A stretch of 64,000 bases of DNA from Cunninghamia lanceolata (lineage: Eukaryota > Streptophyta > Pinopsida > Cupressales > Cupressaceae), in contig BSBN01000334.1 of the NCBI GenBank assembly GCA_027924645.1, forward strand, positions 5,518,001 through 5,582,000. The letters run 5' to 3'. This document shows positions 49,801 to 61,943 of this stretch, piece by piece. The position numbers and the translations under genes are program-made. The number at the start of each line of letters is the position of its first letter. Position 1 is the stretch's first letter. The notes below the pieces were generated by a model that saw only the letters and a program-made list of their open reading frames with translations, did no database searches and was not told the origin of the DNA.

Positions 49801-50650
49801 ATCTAAAACTTATAAGGATACCATAAGTTCTCATATTGCTGAAGTGGTAGTCCCTCCTGAATAAGATAATAAAGATGATGTAAGACCAGAAGATTATACT
49901 GTCACAACAATAAATTTGGGGCCTGCCTCCAAGGGGCAAGAAATTGAAGAATTCAAAGGATCTGTATCTAGTATTTTAGACAGACTAAATAAAGATGAGA
50001 TGACCAAGCAACAATTAAGGCAACATAATGAAGAGCTTACGACATGTATAATGTTCTTAATCAAACCCATGAATGTAGATGGAGAGCCAAAGGGAGTACC
50101 TTCTCTTCTTTCTACCGAAGAGCTGAAAATTTTTGACAATATTAAGACTATTGTAGCAGCCACCAAACAATAGTTTCATAAGGTTTATATGGAGGGTTGT
50201 AAGATAATTCATGTCGCATCAGAATTGCACAAGGATTTTTGTTTCCTGAAATCTAAATAGGAAGAAGCTAATAATAACTATACTTCTTATGAAGATTATT
50301 ATTCCTATATATATCCTAGAGTGCATGTTATGAGTAATCTCTCAGAAGCAACCCTATTGGGAGAAGGTATTTTGACTCCAGATAGATTGGAAAAACAAGA
50401 ATAGTGGTTAGAGCTAATAGGGTTGAGAATGGAAGTTTTTGTTAAAGCCAGAGATTCTTTTGAACCAACTAGAGCCCAAGTTTTGCAATTTATTTATAAA
50501 ATAAATGATGTACTGAGGGCTTGCACAAATTTGGACCTTGATGATATTGCTCTAGTAAATGCATAGGAATGTAAGGACATGTTGCACAATATTATCCACT
50601 GAGAATCACTGCTTAATATGATTGGGAAGATACATAAAGTTAGTGACCAT
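46881..50650 (+). pseudogene. ORF1 of element C, 5' part up to element D
   Basis: ATG 46881, then a TAG as third codon where A has Tyr. It matches A's ORF1 throughout: LGHIDIEDFRLKIVGPNPSP, IHWAQILTNNIHEAFATF (shifted frame, 47425), YGRWYIQFQKFTYLRIQGF, LSLDFIKRFHII and RGPWEA. A basic cluster with TRGMKRKDMQSGKGETYKAK (48650-48720) and a long Ser/Thr/Pro-rich tract (48727-49170) follow. The helical C-terminal region starts near 49916 (SSILDRLNKDEMTKQQLRQH). At least three frame changes. Interrupted at 50650 by D and resumes at 55712. Confidence 0.68.
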
Positions 50651-51882
50651 TATTGCAAGTACTGGCCTAACTAGTGTTTTCATTGATGTCAACATACTCT
50701 TGTTGCATTAATGATAATGATTGGATGATATGTTTGCTGAGGATATTGAGAAAATTGGTCATAATAGGAATAGTGAAGAATAGTGAAGACAGTAAGGAAA
50801 AAGTCCAAGATAAGATAAGGATCAGAGGATGTGGTTTAAAGGGTTTGTAGATATGTTTCTTAAGGTGATCCAGTTGAGATTTCAGAGGTCCACATGAAGA
50901 TCTGAAGAAGTTATGGCTGCTCAAGCAAAACTAGTTCTTGCAGGTGCTCAGAGGTGACAGAGTGATACAGACAGGTCTGGTGAGATCTGGAAATGTGTTA
51001 CCGTATTATGTGGATTTGAGGAAGTATTTAGGAAGTCTTTGTGAAGTGTCAACTCATTTGGTGCATGATTTGAAGGTCTACAAGCATCTATTCCTTTGTG
51101 ATAGTGATGATAGACTACGTTCCTGAGGTTTTGGATGAAGGAGAGAAGGATTTCAGTTAGCAAATGAAGTGTGGATGTTCTTGGTGATTCAAACAAGCTT
51201 GTGAAGATCTTTGGATTGTGTCTAGTTCATGTTGGTGGTCCGCATTGGAGTTTATGCTTGCATTTGAAGAATTACTTCCGGATGAAGGTGTTCTTCCTTA
51301 GACTGGCCGACCAGATGAGTTGCTCATCCTGTGGATGTTCTTTTATATGTTTGCCAACATAGATGATTATTCCTAAGTCGATGTCTTGTATAAATAAGGA
51401 ATTGTGAAGTCATTTCAAAGGGTGTCTTATGGAGATGAGTGTGTGGTAGCGAGGAGAAGAGCAAAAGGTAGAAGAGAAGTATTGGGCTTAAATGGAACTG
51501 AATCAAGCATGGTGAAGATGCTATTCTCCAGTTTATGTATGTGATACTTACTATTTTGTAGACAGTGTGTCTCTTGTAGGCAGTGTGCTTAGGTAGTGAG
51601 CCCTAATTGGCATGTGCCATTTATTTCTTTCTATTCTTCTAATAGAGAATACAATCTTGGGTTAATCAGCCCATGGTTTTTCCCTTAACTGGGTTTTCCA
51701 TGTCAAAATCTTGGTGTCTTGTGTGTTAATGTATTTCTGCTCTTGGTTCAATGCATTGTGTTTCCATGATTGAATTATTATTATGTTGCTGAATTACAAA
51801 GTGAATTTAAGTGTGTAAATTGCAAGAAAGTTTTGGACAACTGATTCACCCCCCCTCTTAGTTGTCTGCCCTAAATCTAACA
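50651..51882 (+). repeat. Element D 5' LTR
   Basis: Starts tattgcaagt where the partner has tgttgcaagt, and ends atctaaca. TATAAATA at 51389-51396. Confidence 0.92.
51389..51396 (+). promoter_or_regulatory. TATA box of element D 5' LTR
   Basis: TATAAATA, also present at 55200-55207 in the 3' LTR. Confidence 0.55.
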
Positions 51883-51884
51883 AT

Positions 51885-51897
51885 TGGTATCAGAGCC
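51885..51897 (+). other. Primer binding site of element D
   Basis: tggtatcagagcc, complementary to the 3' end of initiator tRNA-Met, two bases after the LTR. Confidence 0.92.
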
Positions 51898-51939
51898 AAG
51901 TTCCTCTAAAAGGAGCCTAGCTGCTTGAGGAGATCCAGG

Positions 51940-52289
51940 ATGTCATCCTACAAGAAGGATAGTCTGAAGTTCGATGGAGCCAATTTCAATCTTTGGAAAA
52001 GTCACATGAAATGTCATTTGCAATGTATGGGAATGCAATACTAGAACATGGCTTGAACAAAGTATACTCCTCCTCAGGGTGGTCTGAAAGTCCCAAATGA
52101 AATCACAGATGCTGAAAATAATCTCTGGACTATAGAAGCTCTTCTAAGCGCATTATCTGACTCAGAGCTTTCAAATGTTGTTGACCTACCAACTACTTTT
52201 GAGATTTGGCAAAACTGGAACTTCTGCATGAAGGAGACAAATATGTTAAATGTGTGAGGTTATAGAGTCTAAAAGGGAAATTTGAAAAT
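51940..52289 (+). pseudogene. Element D gag N-terminal part
   Basis: ATG 51940 (MSSYKKDSLKFDGANFNLWK) is a typical copia gag start, followed by LWTIEALLSALSDSELSNVVDLPTT. A TAG after GMQY, further stops and a frameshift near 52220 separate it from the open frame that continues gag. Confidence 0.8.
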
Positions 52290-53600
52290 ATGAAGCTGAG
52301 AAATGATGAAAATATTGCTACTTTTATGCCAAGAGTAAATGAGATCGTCTGTGGCATTAGAAGTGTTGGTGGAGTCTTGGATGAAGATGAGATTGTTGGC
52401 AAAGTTTTCAGATCCCTTCCTGCTTCTTATAAAATCAAAGTTGTTGCCATTGAAGAATTTAGAGCTCATACAACTGTCACAAGAGATCAATTGGTTGGTA
52501 AACTGGCTGCATTTGAAATGACTAAGTTTGGAGATTCCTCCCTAAAGACTAAATCAACATTCAAAGCCAGTGCCTCTGTAAAAGGTAAACAAAGGTTTGA
52601 TCCAGGAGAGAACTCTTCAAGGAAACTATCATGGTATGAAAAAGCAATGGAGGAAGAGCTGATGCAAATTAAGAAAAATCACACTTGGGATCTTGTTCCC
52701 AGACCTAAGAACAAGAATGTGATTGGAACCAAATGGGTCTTCCAGAACAAACTGAATGAAGTTGGTGAAGTAATTAGAAATAAAGCCAGATTGGTCTGCA
52801 AGCGCTATTCTCAAATCAAAGGAGTTGATTTTGAAGAAACTTTTGCTCTGGTGGCAAGAATTGAAGTAGTCAGATTATTTCTTGCATTTGTTGCCTTCAA
52901 AGATTTCAAAGTGTATCATATGGATGTCAAGTCTGCCTTACTGAATGGTGACTTGGAAGAAGAAGTGTACATTGAGCAACCAGATGGATTTCAATTGTCT
53001 GATCATGGTGATATGGTCTGCAAGTTGAAGAAAGCACTATATGGACTCAAGCAAGCCCCAAGAGCCTGGTATGAAAGATTGGATAAACATCTTTTGAAGA
53101 TTGGTTTCAACAAAGGTACTACTGACAGTAATTTGTATTTCAAAATTGATCAAGAAAATATCTTGATTCTTGAAGTGTTTGTTGATGATATCATTTTTGG
53201 AGGAAGATTTGGTATGTGTAAAACCTTTGCAAATCAAATGAAAAGTGAATTTGAGATGTCCATGCTTGGGGAAATGAATTTCTTCTTGGGCCTACAAATC
53301 ACTCGAACAAAGAAAGGAATCTTCATTTCTTAGACCAAATACGTGAAAGAATTGTTGAAGAAATTTGGGATGGAAGACTCAAGGCCAATGAATACTCCCA
53401 TGGCAACCGGATGTAAGTTGAGGAAAGATGATGACTCTACTAAGGCTAATCAGAAAAGGTATAGGTTAATGATTGGAGGACTATTGTATCTCACTCAAAC
53501 TAGACCTGACATTATGAATGTTGTTGGTCTTGTTCTAGATTCCAAGCCGATCCTAGAGAATCTCATGTCATGGCAGTCAAGAGGATTTTTAGATATCTAA
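52290..53600 (+). pseudogene. Element D fused gag-reverse transcriptase frame
   Basis: One open frame of 347 codons, then a TAG (53331-53333), then the same frame to 53600. Residues 1-110 are gag (MKLRNDENIATFMPRVNEI, SLPASYKIKVVAIEEF). Near 52605-52635 the frame passes straight into copia RT: WYEKAMEEELMQIKKNHTWD, GVDFEETFALVARIEVVRLF, KSALLNGDLEEEVYIEQPDG and LYGLKQAPRAWYERLDK. The active site is FVDD (53178-53189), both Asp kept. Zinc knuckle, protease and integrase are missing between gag and RT, an in-frame deletion of roughly 2 kb judged by family layout. Confidence 0.88.
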
Positions 53601-54130
53601 AAGGGACAGTTGAGTATGGTCTATGGTACCCTAGAGATCATGATTTCTCTCTTCATGCCTATACAGATGTTGATTGGGCAGGAGATGTGGATGACTGGAA
53701 AAGTACCAGTGGTGGAGCATTATTTTTGGGGAAGAGATTCATTTCTTGGATAAGCAAGAAACAAGAGACAATATCTCTGTCCACTATAGAAGTAGAATAT
53801 ATTACAGCAATAGGTAGTTGCACTCAAGTTTTGTGGATGAAACAAATGCTAAGAGACATGAGAGTGGAGTATGAGGAACCTATCACAATCTTCTGTGATA
53901 ATTTAAGTGCAATAAATATATCTAAGAATCTAGAGTTGCATTCAAAGACTAAACATATATCAATCAAGTTTCACTTTTTGAGAGAGCAAGTGAACAACAA
54001 TGAAGTCAGATTGGAGTTTGTGCCTTCTAAGGATCAGATTGCATACATCTTTACTAAACCTCTACCTATGGACTCTTTTGAGTATCTCAGGAAGAAGTTA
54101 GGGGTTATTGCCCCTCCGGTGATGAACTAA
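53570..54130 (+). pseudogene. Element D RNase H, end of pol
   Basis: After a frameshift near 53540 comes RIFRYLKGTVEYGLWY, then YTDVDWAGDVDDWKSTSGG (catalytic Asp), ISLSTIEVEYITAIGSCTQV (catalytic Glu), IFCDNLSAINISKN (catalytic Asp) and HFLREQVNNNEV with a clean C-terminus and TAA at 54128-54130. This RNase H part is intact over 186 codons. Confidence 0.88.
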
Positions 54131-54450
54131 GGTGCACTGATGTGCATCAGTCCGGTGGATATCACAATCATATCTTGTGGTCCAGATTGATGTTTAGGAG
54201 TTGCTACTCAGGGGGAGCAACTGGTATGACTCTCAAGTGGTGAAATTGCAAGTATGTGCCCTTTGCCATTGATGTCAAAGGAGGAGAGAAGACATGTGAA
54301 AAACAAGTGGTTGCTTATCAAAGGGTGAGTAGGAAAGGAAAAGAAGACACGTGAACGGTTGTTGCTGATAGGGGGAGTTGTGATAGTAAGGAGAAGTTCT
54401 TGTTTGGATGGTCAAAATAGTTTTTCACATCATATGTTGCCAGCAATGAC

Positions 54451-54462
54451 AAAGTGGGAGAT
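54451..54462 (+). other. Polypurine tract of element D
   Basis: aaagtgggagat directly before the 3' LTR. The stretch 54131-54450 is untranslated and contains cagggggagcaactgg near 54208, a second purine-rich run. Confidence 0.85.
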
Positions 54463-55711
54463 TGTTGCAAGTATAGGCCTAACCAGTGTTGTCATTGATG
54501 TCAACATACTCCTATTGTATTAATGATAAGGATTGGATGATCTGTTTGCTAAGGATATTGAGAAAATTGGTCATAACAGGAACAATGAAGAAAAATGAAG
54601 ATAGTAAGGAAAAAGTCCAAGATAAGATGAGGATCAGATGATACGGTTTAAAGGGTTTGTAGATATGTGTCTTAAGGTGATCTAGTAGTGATTTTAGAGG
54701 TCCGCATGAAGATCTGAAGAAGTTATGGCTGCTCAAGAAAATTGGTTCTAGTACGTGTTCAGAGGTGACAGAGTGATACAAATAGGTCCGGTGAGATCCA
54801 GAAATGCATTACCCTATTTTGCGGATTTGAGGAAGTATTCAGGAAGTCTTTGTGAAGTGTCAACTTGTTTGATGCATGATTTGAAGGTCTACAAGAATCT
54901 ATTCCTTTGTGACAGTGATGACGGATTGTGTTCTTGAGGTTCCGGATGAAGGAGAGAAGGATTTCAGTAAGCAGATGAAGTGTGGATGTTCTTGGTGATT
55001 GAGGCAAGCTTGTGGAGATCTTTGGATCATGTCTAGTTCGTGTTGGTGGTCTGCATTGGAGTTTATGCTCACATTTGAAGAATTACTTCCGGATGAAGGT
55101 GTTCTTCCTTAGACTGGCCGACCAGATGAGTTACTCATCCTGCGGATGTTCTTATAGATGTTTTCTGACTTAGATGATTATTCCTAAGTTGATGTCTTCT
55201 ATAAATAAGGAATTGTGAAGTTATTTCAAAGGGTGTCTTGTGGAGATGAGTGTGTGGTAGCGAGGAGAAGAGAAAAAGGTAGAAGAGAAGTATTGGGCTT
55301 AAATGGAACTGAATCAAGTATGGTGAAGATGCTATTCTCTAATTCATGTATGTGATACTTACTATTTTGTAGATAGTGTGTCTCTTGTAGGCAGTGAGCC
55401 TCTTATGAGCAGTGTGCTTGGGCAGTGAGCCCTAATTGGCATGTGCCATTTTATTCTTTCTATTCTTCTAACAGAGAATACAATCTTGGGTTAATCACCC
55501 TGTGGTTTTTCCCTTAATTAGGTTTTCCACGTCAAAATCTTGGTGTCTTGTGTGTTAATGTGTTTCTTCTCTTAGTTCAATGCATTGTGTTTCCATGATT
55601 GAATTATTATTATGTTGTTGAATTAAAAAGTGAATTTAAGTGTGTAAATTGCAAGAAAGCTTTGGACAACTGATTCACCCCCCCTCTTAGTTGTCTTCCC
55701 TGAATCTAACA
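54463..55711 (+). repeat. Element D 3' LTR
   Basis: Starts tgttgcaagtatagg and ends gaatctaaca. It is followed by acctt (55712-55716), the right target duplication. Confidence 0.92.
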
Positions 55712-55930
55712 ACCTTAGGGCTTCATTTATGGAATTCAGAAGAAATAAGAGGTCCAGAGATGCAGTTTATTATAAATTTTCACAAGAGATTGATTGGCTC
55801 AAGTTGAGAATGGATTACATCAAGGATCCAGATCTAGCTAATATCAATTCAACATTAGTAACTCTTACAATATACAACAATAGGAAAGCTAAGAGAACAA
55901 AGTTAATTTGGATGATAAGGAGAAATAGAA
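55712..55930 (+). pseudogene. ORF1 of element C, 3' end after element D
   Basis: Continues ORF1: FMEFRRNKRSRDAVYYKF and then YIKDPDLANINSTL, matching HLKDPDPSNINPTLEAWLTY at the end of A's ORF1. The equivalent stop is a TAG near 55928 after one frame slip. Confidence 0.65.
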
Positions 55931-57058
55931 TATTTCAGCTAAAATTTGAAATCCTGTCACTTCACTTCAGCTTCAATTTTCAAGGGTCATGTGACTTTGC
56001 TTTGATTATATTTTATCTTGAAAATTGAGTTTTTTTCATCTACAGCCAAATGGGTGCTTATTTTGTCCACATTCAATGTATTTAGAGGTTGAATTTTATC
56101 TTTTTCTATCAAGACAAAAACAAACATGAAAATATAACTAATTGCTATACCATATTCAATGCTATTTAAATCTAGATCATTAGTGTTGATTTAATCTCCA
56201 TGGTTCATAAAAAAATTGGTATGGTTCCTTCTCTATAGAAGGGCCATCCTTTTCTCTCATTGTAATAGATCTTTGATAGTGAATTGTTGAGACTCTACTA
56301 AAGTGATCAATACAAACAGATTTTGCAGGATTGCTAGAAATTTGTCCCTTCTGTTATCTCTTTTGCTTTCATGGTTGGCATAAATCTAGAGTTTGTTAAA
56401 TGTTCTTTTGCAATGTAAGATGAATGTTAAATATATTCAATGAATGCTTTGGTCCATACTATTAGTGCTTGTTGATTGTAAGTTACTATGTATAGTTAGC
56501 CTGGGCCTTGCTGAATTTAGTTCAATTGCATTTTACAAATTAAACTACACCATAATCTAGGTATTTGATGAGTAAATGTGATTTGAAAATCATATGTTTC
56601 TATTGAAGATTGCATTGTCTCTTATAGCATTGTGGTTTTCTAACATGGTAAAGTAAGAGGTGGTTTACTGAAAAGCATTTGTCTATCTGCAACATTTCAT
56701 CTAGTTGTGATTGTCACTTAGAATATCATATTCTCTTTTATCCCTTTACCTTTTGCATGTTATTTAACGAAGATTTATTAGATTTAGATTGTAAGTAGTA
56801 ATCAGTTTTATACATCTACTAAAAATATCAAAGGGCAGCTTACACACTTTGCTATAATAGCCTATAAGCCCTATCATTACATGTAAGTCCTCTTAGTTGG
56901 TACAACTAATATGTTCCACTTAGGATATTCCTACAAGCTAAGACCTAGCTGTATAAACCTTGGAGTAGTCTTATCTAGAATAGGATACTTTACAAGAGAG
57001 GTGAGGTACTTTGTATTTCATCTGCGTTGTTGTGTACTAAAACCACCATCAACAAAAT

Positions 57059-57075
57059 TGGTTCTAGAAGGAAGG
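57059..57075 (+). other. Primer binding site of element C
   Basis: tggttctagaaggaagg five bases after the LTR end, matching A's site at 3783 with a few changes. Confidence 0.55.
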
Positions 57076-57099
57076 ACACCAGCTTAAACTCCATATAAA

Positions 57100-58980
57100 C
57101 CCTTTTGTTTTAGAAAGTAATGCTAGGAGCTAGACAAAAGCATACTAGATCGAGTTCAGCTAGAGAAGAATTGCTATCTTGACCCAGTTTAGAAGAACCA
57201 AGAGAGATCAAGGGGTGCCTTGAACTCCCAAGGCATAGTCAACCAAAAGAAATCTAGCCACAATTCCAATCAACATCCCCAACATGGATTTATTTGCTTG
57301 CAATAACCCTTCTCTAATCAATTTCCCCAATTACCACAATTTGTCCAAAAATCCTGACAAATGTTGCACCAAGTCCATCATAATGACCCTAAGAGGATTG
57401 TTGACGAGAACATAAAGATTTTAGAAGGTAACATGTATATGCAATAGCTATAGCATGAGGACATGGTTTACATGTTATTTCCTTACTCACTATAGGATGA
57501 GGCATATTATTGGTTTGTCAATCTGCCTACAGCCTCTACCTATTCATAGTAGACTTTCAATGATGTATTCTTGAGTCGAATTCGGATGCCCAACACCCAT
57601 GTAGATCTCTATAGGTCATTTGTGGAAATTCATAGGGCTGAAGGGGAGCTGATAAGTTCTTTTAACAATTGATTTGACAAATCTTGCAGTCACCTCCAGG
57701 CTCCCTTCACTTTGACCCAACTAGCTACTCTCCCAATTTACTACACTACTTTGGATAGACTTACTTCCATCTTTGTCAGGTGGGCTAATCCAGTCCCAAC
57801 ATCCCTAGCCCAAGTGTATGCTGAAGTAGTTACAATCAATTCATAATTAGGATAGGCTGCAATAGGGCCACTAAATCATATGGGTCCCATGGCCATGCCA
57901 AACCAAATACCTTCGATTAATCAGGCTTTGGCCAACCAAACCCTAGTACTGAACCCAATTCCAATTTCAGCATCGACCCAAGCCTTAGTGGTCCACCTTG
58001 GATCACAAATATTAGAACTGTCGCCTATACAAATGTCTTTCCTCTAGTTAGCTGAAGCCACAAAAGCCAAAGATGATAAGGATGATATTAGGGAATTAGC
58101 ATAACAGATGAAGAAACTTATAGCTAAGGTGACAGACCCAAAAAATTAAAATGCTTACCTACAACAAAGAAATTAGGGTCAGAACTGATAACAGAATTAG
58201 AATTACCAAAGGCCCAATAGAACATGGAATACCCATCTAAATAATGGTGAACGCCCCTCACTGTTAGAGAATCAGAATATAGAAAATTGCCTACCAGGCT
58301 GAGTGATGTTGGTAGAAGCAACATTATTTTCATGGTGTAGGATCCACAACACGAATGTACATTTTGAGTTAGACTGTCATGAATTTCAGATAGCATCTAG
58401 TATTTTCCAGAGGAAGGTCCAGAATGCAAAAGCCCAAGAGATGACACCTACAGGGTATGAATTGGTAACCACTCAAAGGTATGACACTACCCTTGTGTTA
58501 GATAGTTTACATCTTTCCTTTTCAAGATGAAAATAAACCTAAGAAAGTGGAGGTTGATGAAGTGCATGCATATTAATAATATAATAAAACCCCATATAAC
58601 CTCAGAAGAAACAAATTGAAAGGTCATTTCACTACCTCCATACCCCTAAATAACTATCAAGTCCCACCTAGCCTAAAGGCATCCAATAACCTTGAGCCCT
58701 CTAAAGTTGTACCCGGTCTACAAACAAGAGTCAAGTAGCTGAGTTTTCTTAGAGGTCTAAAGTAGCTAAATTAGGACAATATGTGGTAGATGAACTTAAA
58801 AAGATGAAGCTTGTCATTATTTGAGATGATGGAAGTTCTAGAGGTTAGGATGACATTCCTTCAAGATATTGGAGCAAATGTTAGGACTAAGCCTTTCCCC
58901 AAAGAAATCCCACATAAGGATACCCTTGATAAAGGAAAAGATAGAGTTCATATCATGGATACAGAACAAAAGGTGACCTT
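57100..58980 (+). pseudogene. Element C gag, decayed
   Basis: Aligns with A's gag region across its length but with many stops and frame changes. Recognisable pieces: a capsid segment around 57540-57760, a Pro/Gln/Ala-rich linker (57890-58030), a zinc knuckle WCRIHNTNVHFELDC at 58333-58377 with all Cys/His positions, and a linker to protease. Longest open pieces are 58303-58530 and 58811-59038. Confidence 0.68.
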
Positions 58981-59850
58981 GTACAAGGAAAAGAGACAGT
59001 ATCCTCCTATTTTACTAACCTTAACAACTATCTGGTAGACTCAAGGGCCTCCACCAATGTAACGACTTTATCAATTTGTAAGGCACTAGGTATAACTCTT
59101 GCCAAGCCCTCCAGAAAAGTTACTCAACTAGACAAAATAGAAGTCAATGTTATGGGAGAGATAAATTGAATTCACATGCAGTTGGCATCAGACCCAAGAG
59201 TGCATCAGTAAATAAGCATCCAAGTGCTTGATATTCCTAACACGTATAGCATGCTACTAAGTAGAGATTAGTCCAAAACATTGAATGCTTACATGGCAAC
59301 TGACTTTTCTCATATGTGACTGCCATGGAAAGGATTGGATAATCCAATTCATATTGAAAGGGAGCCTAGGATGAAGGATATGATTACAAAATACAACCAG
59401 ATGAATGAAATCTTATACTCAGAAGTGGATTTGGGAGTGTATCTTCCTCAAATACACCAGGTCAAAGAAGTGCTTATGCTAAGTTACAACAGGTTCCCTT
59501 TCCCACCTCTTACTAAGTGTCAAGAAAGTACAGAAGCATACATTCAGTCTGATCAGAAGTCTTCCTCTAATGATGAACCAAGAATTTTTGAGGGATTTAC
59601 GAGTTGCATGGCTAAGTTTATGTGTGACCAATTAGCTATTGGGAGAAAGATACAAATGGAAGATTTGTTACTACCTAGTTGGTGATAAATTCACAATGCA
59701 TCACATTAAGATTTTACATGTTCTTTGTGTCAGCAAGTAGTATACCAAGTCCATAAACAATCAAAGTTGACTTCTACTCTAGATGAAAAGAAAGTTGAAA
59801 ATCATAAGACTACACCAAAAGTTAGGCAAGAACCCACTATTAGAAAAGGG
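58981..59850 (+). pseudogene. Element C protease and linker
   Basis: Protease active-site segment reads YLVDSRASTNV (59032 on), with Arg where Gly is needed. It is followed by LSICKALG and LLSRD near 59250. The linker continues with SEVDLGVYLPQIHQVKEVLM and then LPSW near 59680, followed by a degenerate Cys/His cluster (59680-59740) that aligns with WCHIH in A. Confidence 0.72.
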
Positions 59851-59990
59851 ATTAATGATTCCTAGATCTGGACATTAATATTTGATGGGTCAAGGTCTAG
59901 ACAAGGGTCTGGTATAGGTTTTGAGTTGATCATCCCTACTGGGAATTCCTATCTGGTTGCATATAGGCTATAATTCCCCTCTACTAACAA
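59851..59990 (+). pseudogene. Element C archaeal-type RNase H, 5' part
   Basis: IWTLIFDGSRSRQGSGIGFEL (in two pieces around 59867-59935), then FPSTNN, where the sequence is cut by element E at 59990. As in A, the domain lies directly after protease and before any RT. Confidence 0.75.
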
Positions 59991-61928
59991 TGTAGTAGAC
60001 TATGTGATGTGGATTAGAGGTTAGTTGGAGACATGTTTGAAGTTTCTATGTTCCATGTTTGAGCCTTTGGTATGAAGATTTGAGTGAGTTATGTTCACTA
60101 GAGTGAAAACTACTTTTTCTATATATTTGGTGGTGACAGGGAGAATGTATTATGATCCTCATTTCTCCACATTTAATTATTTCAGTCTGCGGTTCTAGAA
60201 TCTAGTTTGTAATGACAATAACTACCTTCGTCTCCAATGGATCATGATTTGGTGGTTTGTAAGTGATCCTTTCTATATGATACTGGATAATAGTTTTGTT
60301 CAAGTGTTCCTGATTGAAGAATCTTATGTGTTTTAGATCTTTGAGTTATGTAGTTTTTTCAATTAGGTACCCCTTGGCTATAGTGGGATGACTCATATGT
60401 GGATTGTCTTTATCCATTAGATTGATTTAGTGTTAATACAGACTTTGTTAGTTGGCCTTGTCTATGGTGGCCTTGTCTATGGTCATGTGTACATTGGTAT
60501 GTTGCATTGAGATGAGAGGGTGGATGATTAGAGTGCTTGGATAGTAAGTTATTCAGACTTATAGCATGTTTATCATGATTTCATGGATAGCTTGGATACA
60601 TGGTTTTATGTGACTTTTTTGACAGTGATGGTTTTATCTTCCTAGTTTGGAGATCATGGTTTTACTTTACCTTTTAGGTCTTGTTGATGTTGTAATAAGT
60701 GGAATTTGGATAGTGAAGTCTTAGGTAGTTTTGTGAGTGTATCCTCCTTTCACCAATAACATTCATAGACCTAGGGCCAAGTGGCTGTGTATTGTCAGGC
60801 CCTAGATCACTATGAGATGTAGGGAAACCTGGATTTGTATGATTTCATTGCCAATTATCTTCTCTTATGCTCAATTGTACATCAAAACCCTAATTATGCA
60901 AATATGATAGCAAATAGATGAATATTAGAAAATGCTGCTACAGAAAGATGTAAAATGACAAATGAAAGTTCACCTATTTTCAGAGTTCAGAGGTGGAAAA
61001 GTCAGGGACTAAAGAGTAGGTGCCCAAGTCCAATGTTGTGTTTTTTGTCAAGATCTACAAACAAGATCTACAACTTGTTCCTCTTGTACCAAAGGTTTCC
61101 CGTCACGAAACTTTGAGGACTAATAAGTGGGTGCCCTAGTCCACGGAACTATTTTCTTTTCTGATCTGCAATTCTGACACTCTGAGATACCCTCCTGCAA
61201 CTTCACTTTTCATGTGTCCTCAAATTGTACCCTGTAATCATGAAAATATTGGGAGGGGGTTGTGGTGTTTAGAGGCTTGCCTCAGTCAAGCCCTAGAGAG
61301 ACATTCAAATCTTCCAAACACCATTATCAGATAGAGATTGTGTACCCTTGGGAGGCAAAGGCAAAAAGAAAATGATAAATGCTCAAAAACACAAATGATG
61401 TCATGTTGTAGTGAAGATCTCATGGGAGGAAGAAGCTCTTCATGCCATGAGGAGATGGATGCTCAAATCTACAAATACAAACACATATACAACACAAATA
61501 TGCTCTTTCTACACAATGAATGCTTTGAATCACCTTTAGGATGCATAAGGTTTACAATAGCCATCTAGTTTAGAACTGAATGCCTAAACATGCTTATATA
61601 TGCAACTACAAACACTCCCACCAAGAATTTCATAATTCAAACTTACTGTGTCAGCATAGGACCCAAATAATGGTCACAAGATGACACTTAAAATTTGGGA
61701 CTGACCCAAAATAGGGCAGGACTAGGATGTGGGCGTCCAAGTTCTCCCCCCTATTTTGGATAGGGTTAGGTTCAAGGGATCCCCCTAGGTCCCATTTTCC
61801 ATGAAAATTAGGGTTCATTTCATTCGGATGTCAAAATATGATGTGATATGTCCTAAATGTAGATAAAAGACACAGAAGCTAAACCTTATGAGGGAAAACC
61901 CCAAAAGGGGACATTTTATGATGTTACA
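59991..61928 (-). repeat. Element E 3' LTR (probable)
   Basis: Starts tgtagtaga exactly where C homology stops, and ends gttaca next to a purine tract. The ends TGTA/TACA are inverted, as in element T. Minus-strand TATATAAG at 61600-61593. No second copy is visible, so the boundaries rest on these signs. Inside, ggactaaagagtaggtgccc-like words recur at about 60999, 61110 and 61722. Confidence 0.6.
61593..61600 (-). promoter_or_regulatory. TATA box in element E LTR
   Basis: TATATAAG on the minus strand inside the probable LTR. Confidence 0.4.
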
Positions 61929-61943
61929 TTTAGCCCCCACTTT
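61929..61943 (-). other. Polypurine tract of element E
   Basis: Minus strand aaagtgggggctaaa abuts the LTR, at the same place as the tract of element T. Confidence 0.65.

Larger units (their letters stand above)
50651..55711 (+). mobile_element. Element D: copia LTR retrotransposon with gag-RT fusion
   Basis: 5,061 bp with paired LTRs (1,232 and 1,249 bp), target duplication accat/acctt (50646-50650, 55712-55716), tRNA-Met primer site and polypurine tract. The interior encodes gag joined to RT and RNase H; protease and integrase are absent. The LTRs differ at about 10% in the first 320 bases (hand count). Inserted in ORF1 of element C. Confidence 0.92.
44606..57054 (+). repeat. Element C 5' LTR (about 7.4 kb without element D)
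   Basis: Begins tgtgccttgcacacaca, matching the start of A's 3' LTR, and ends catcaaca before the primer site. It contains leader, ORF1, inserted D (50651-55711) and a tail. The TATA region near 56233 reads tctatagaaggg, a degraded form of A's box. No other gene in the tail 55930-57054. Confidence 0.72.
44606..59990 (+). mobile_element. Element C: diverged relative of A, interrupted by D and E
   Basis: Same order as A: giant 5' LTR with ORF1, primer site (57059), gag, protease, archaeal-type RNase H. Nucleotide similarity to A is clear but protein identity is only about 60%, so it is a different subfamily. Element D sits in ORF1 and element E cuts the RNase H at 59990. RT, integrase and the 3' LTR would lie right of the window beyond E. 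Confidence 0.78.

Noticed and set aside
60145..60690. Plus-strand frame in the probable LTR of E with stops mainly TAG
   Set aside because: No recognisable motif. It lies inside a sequence with LTR ends and a purine tract on the other strand; chance composition is more likely.
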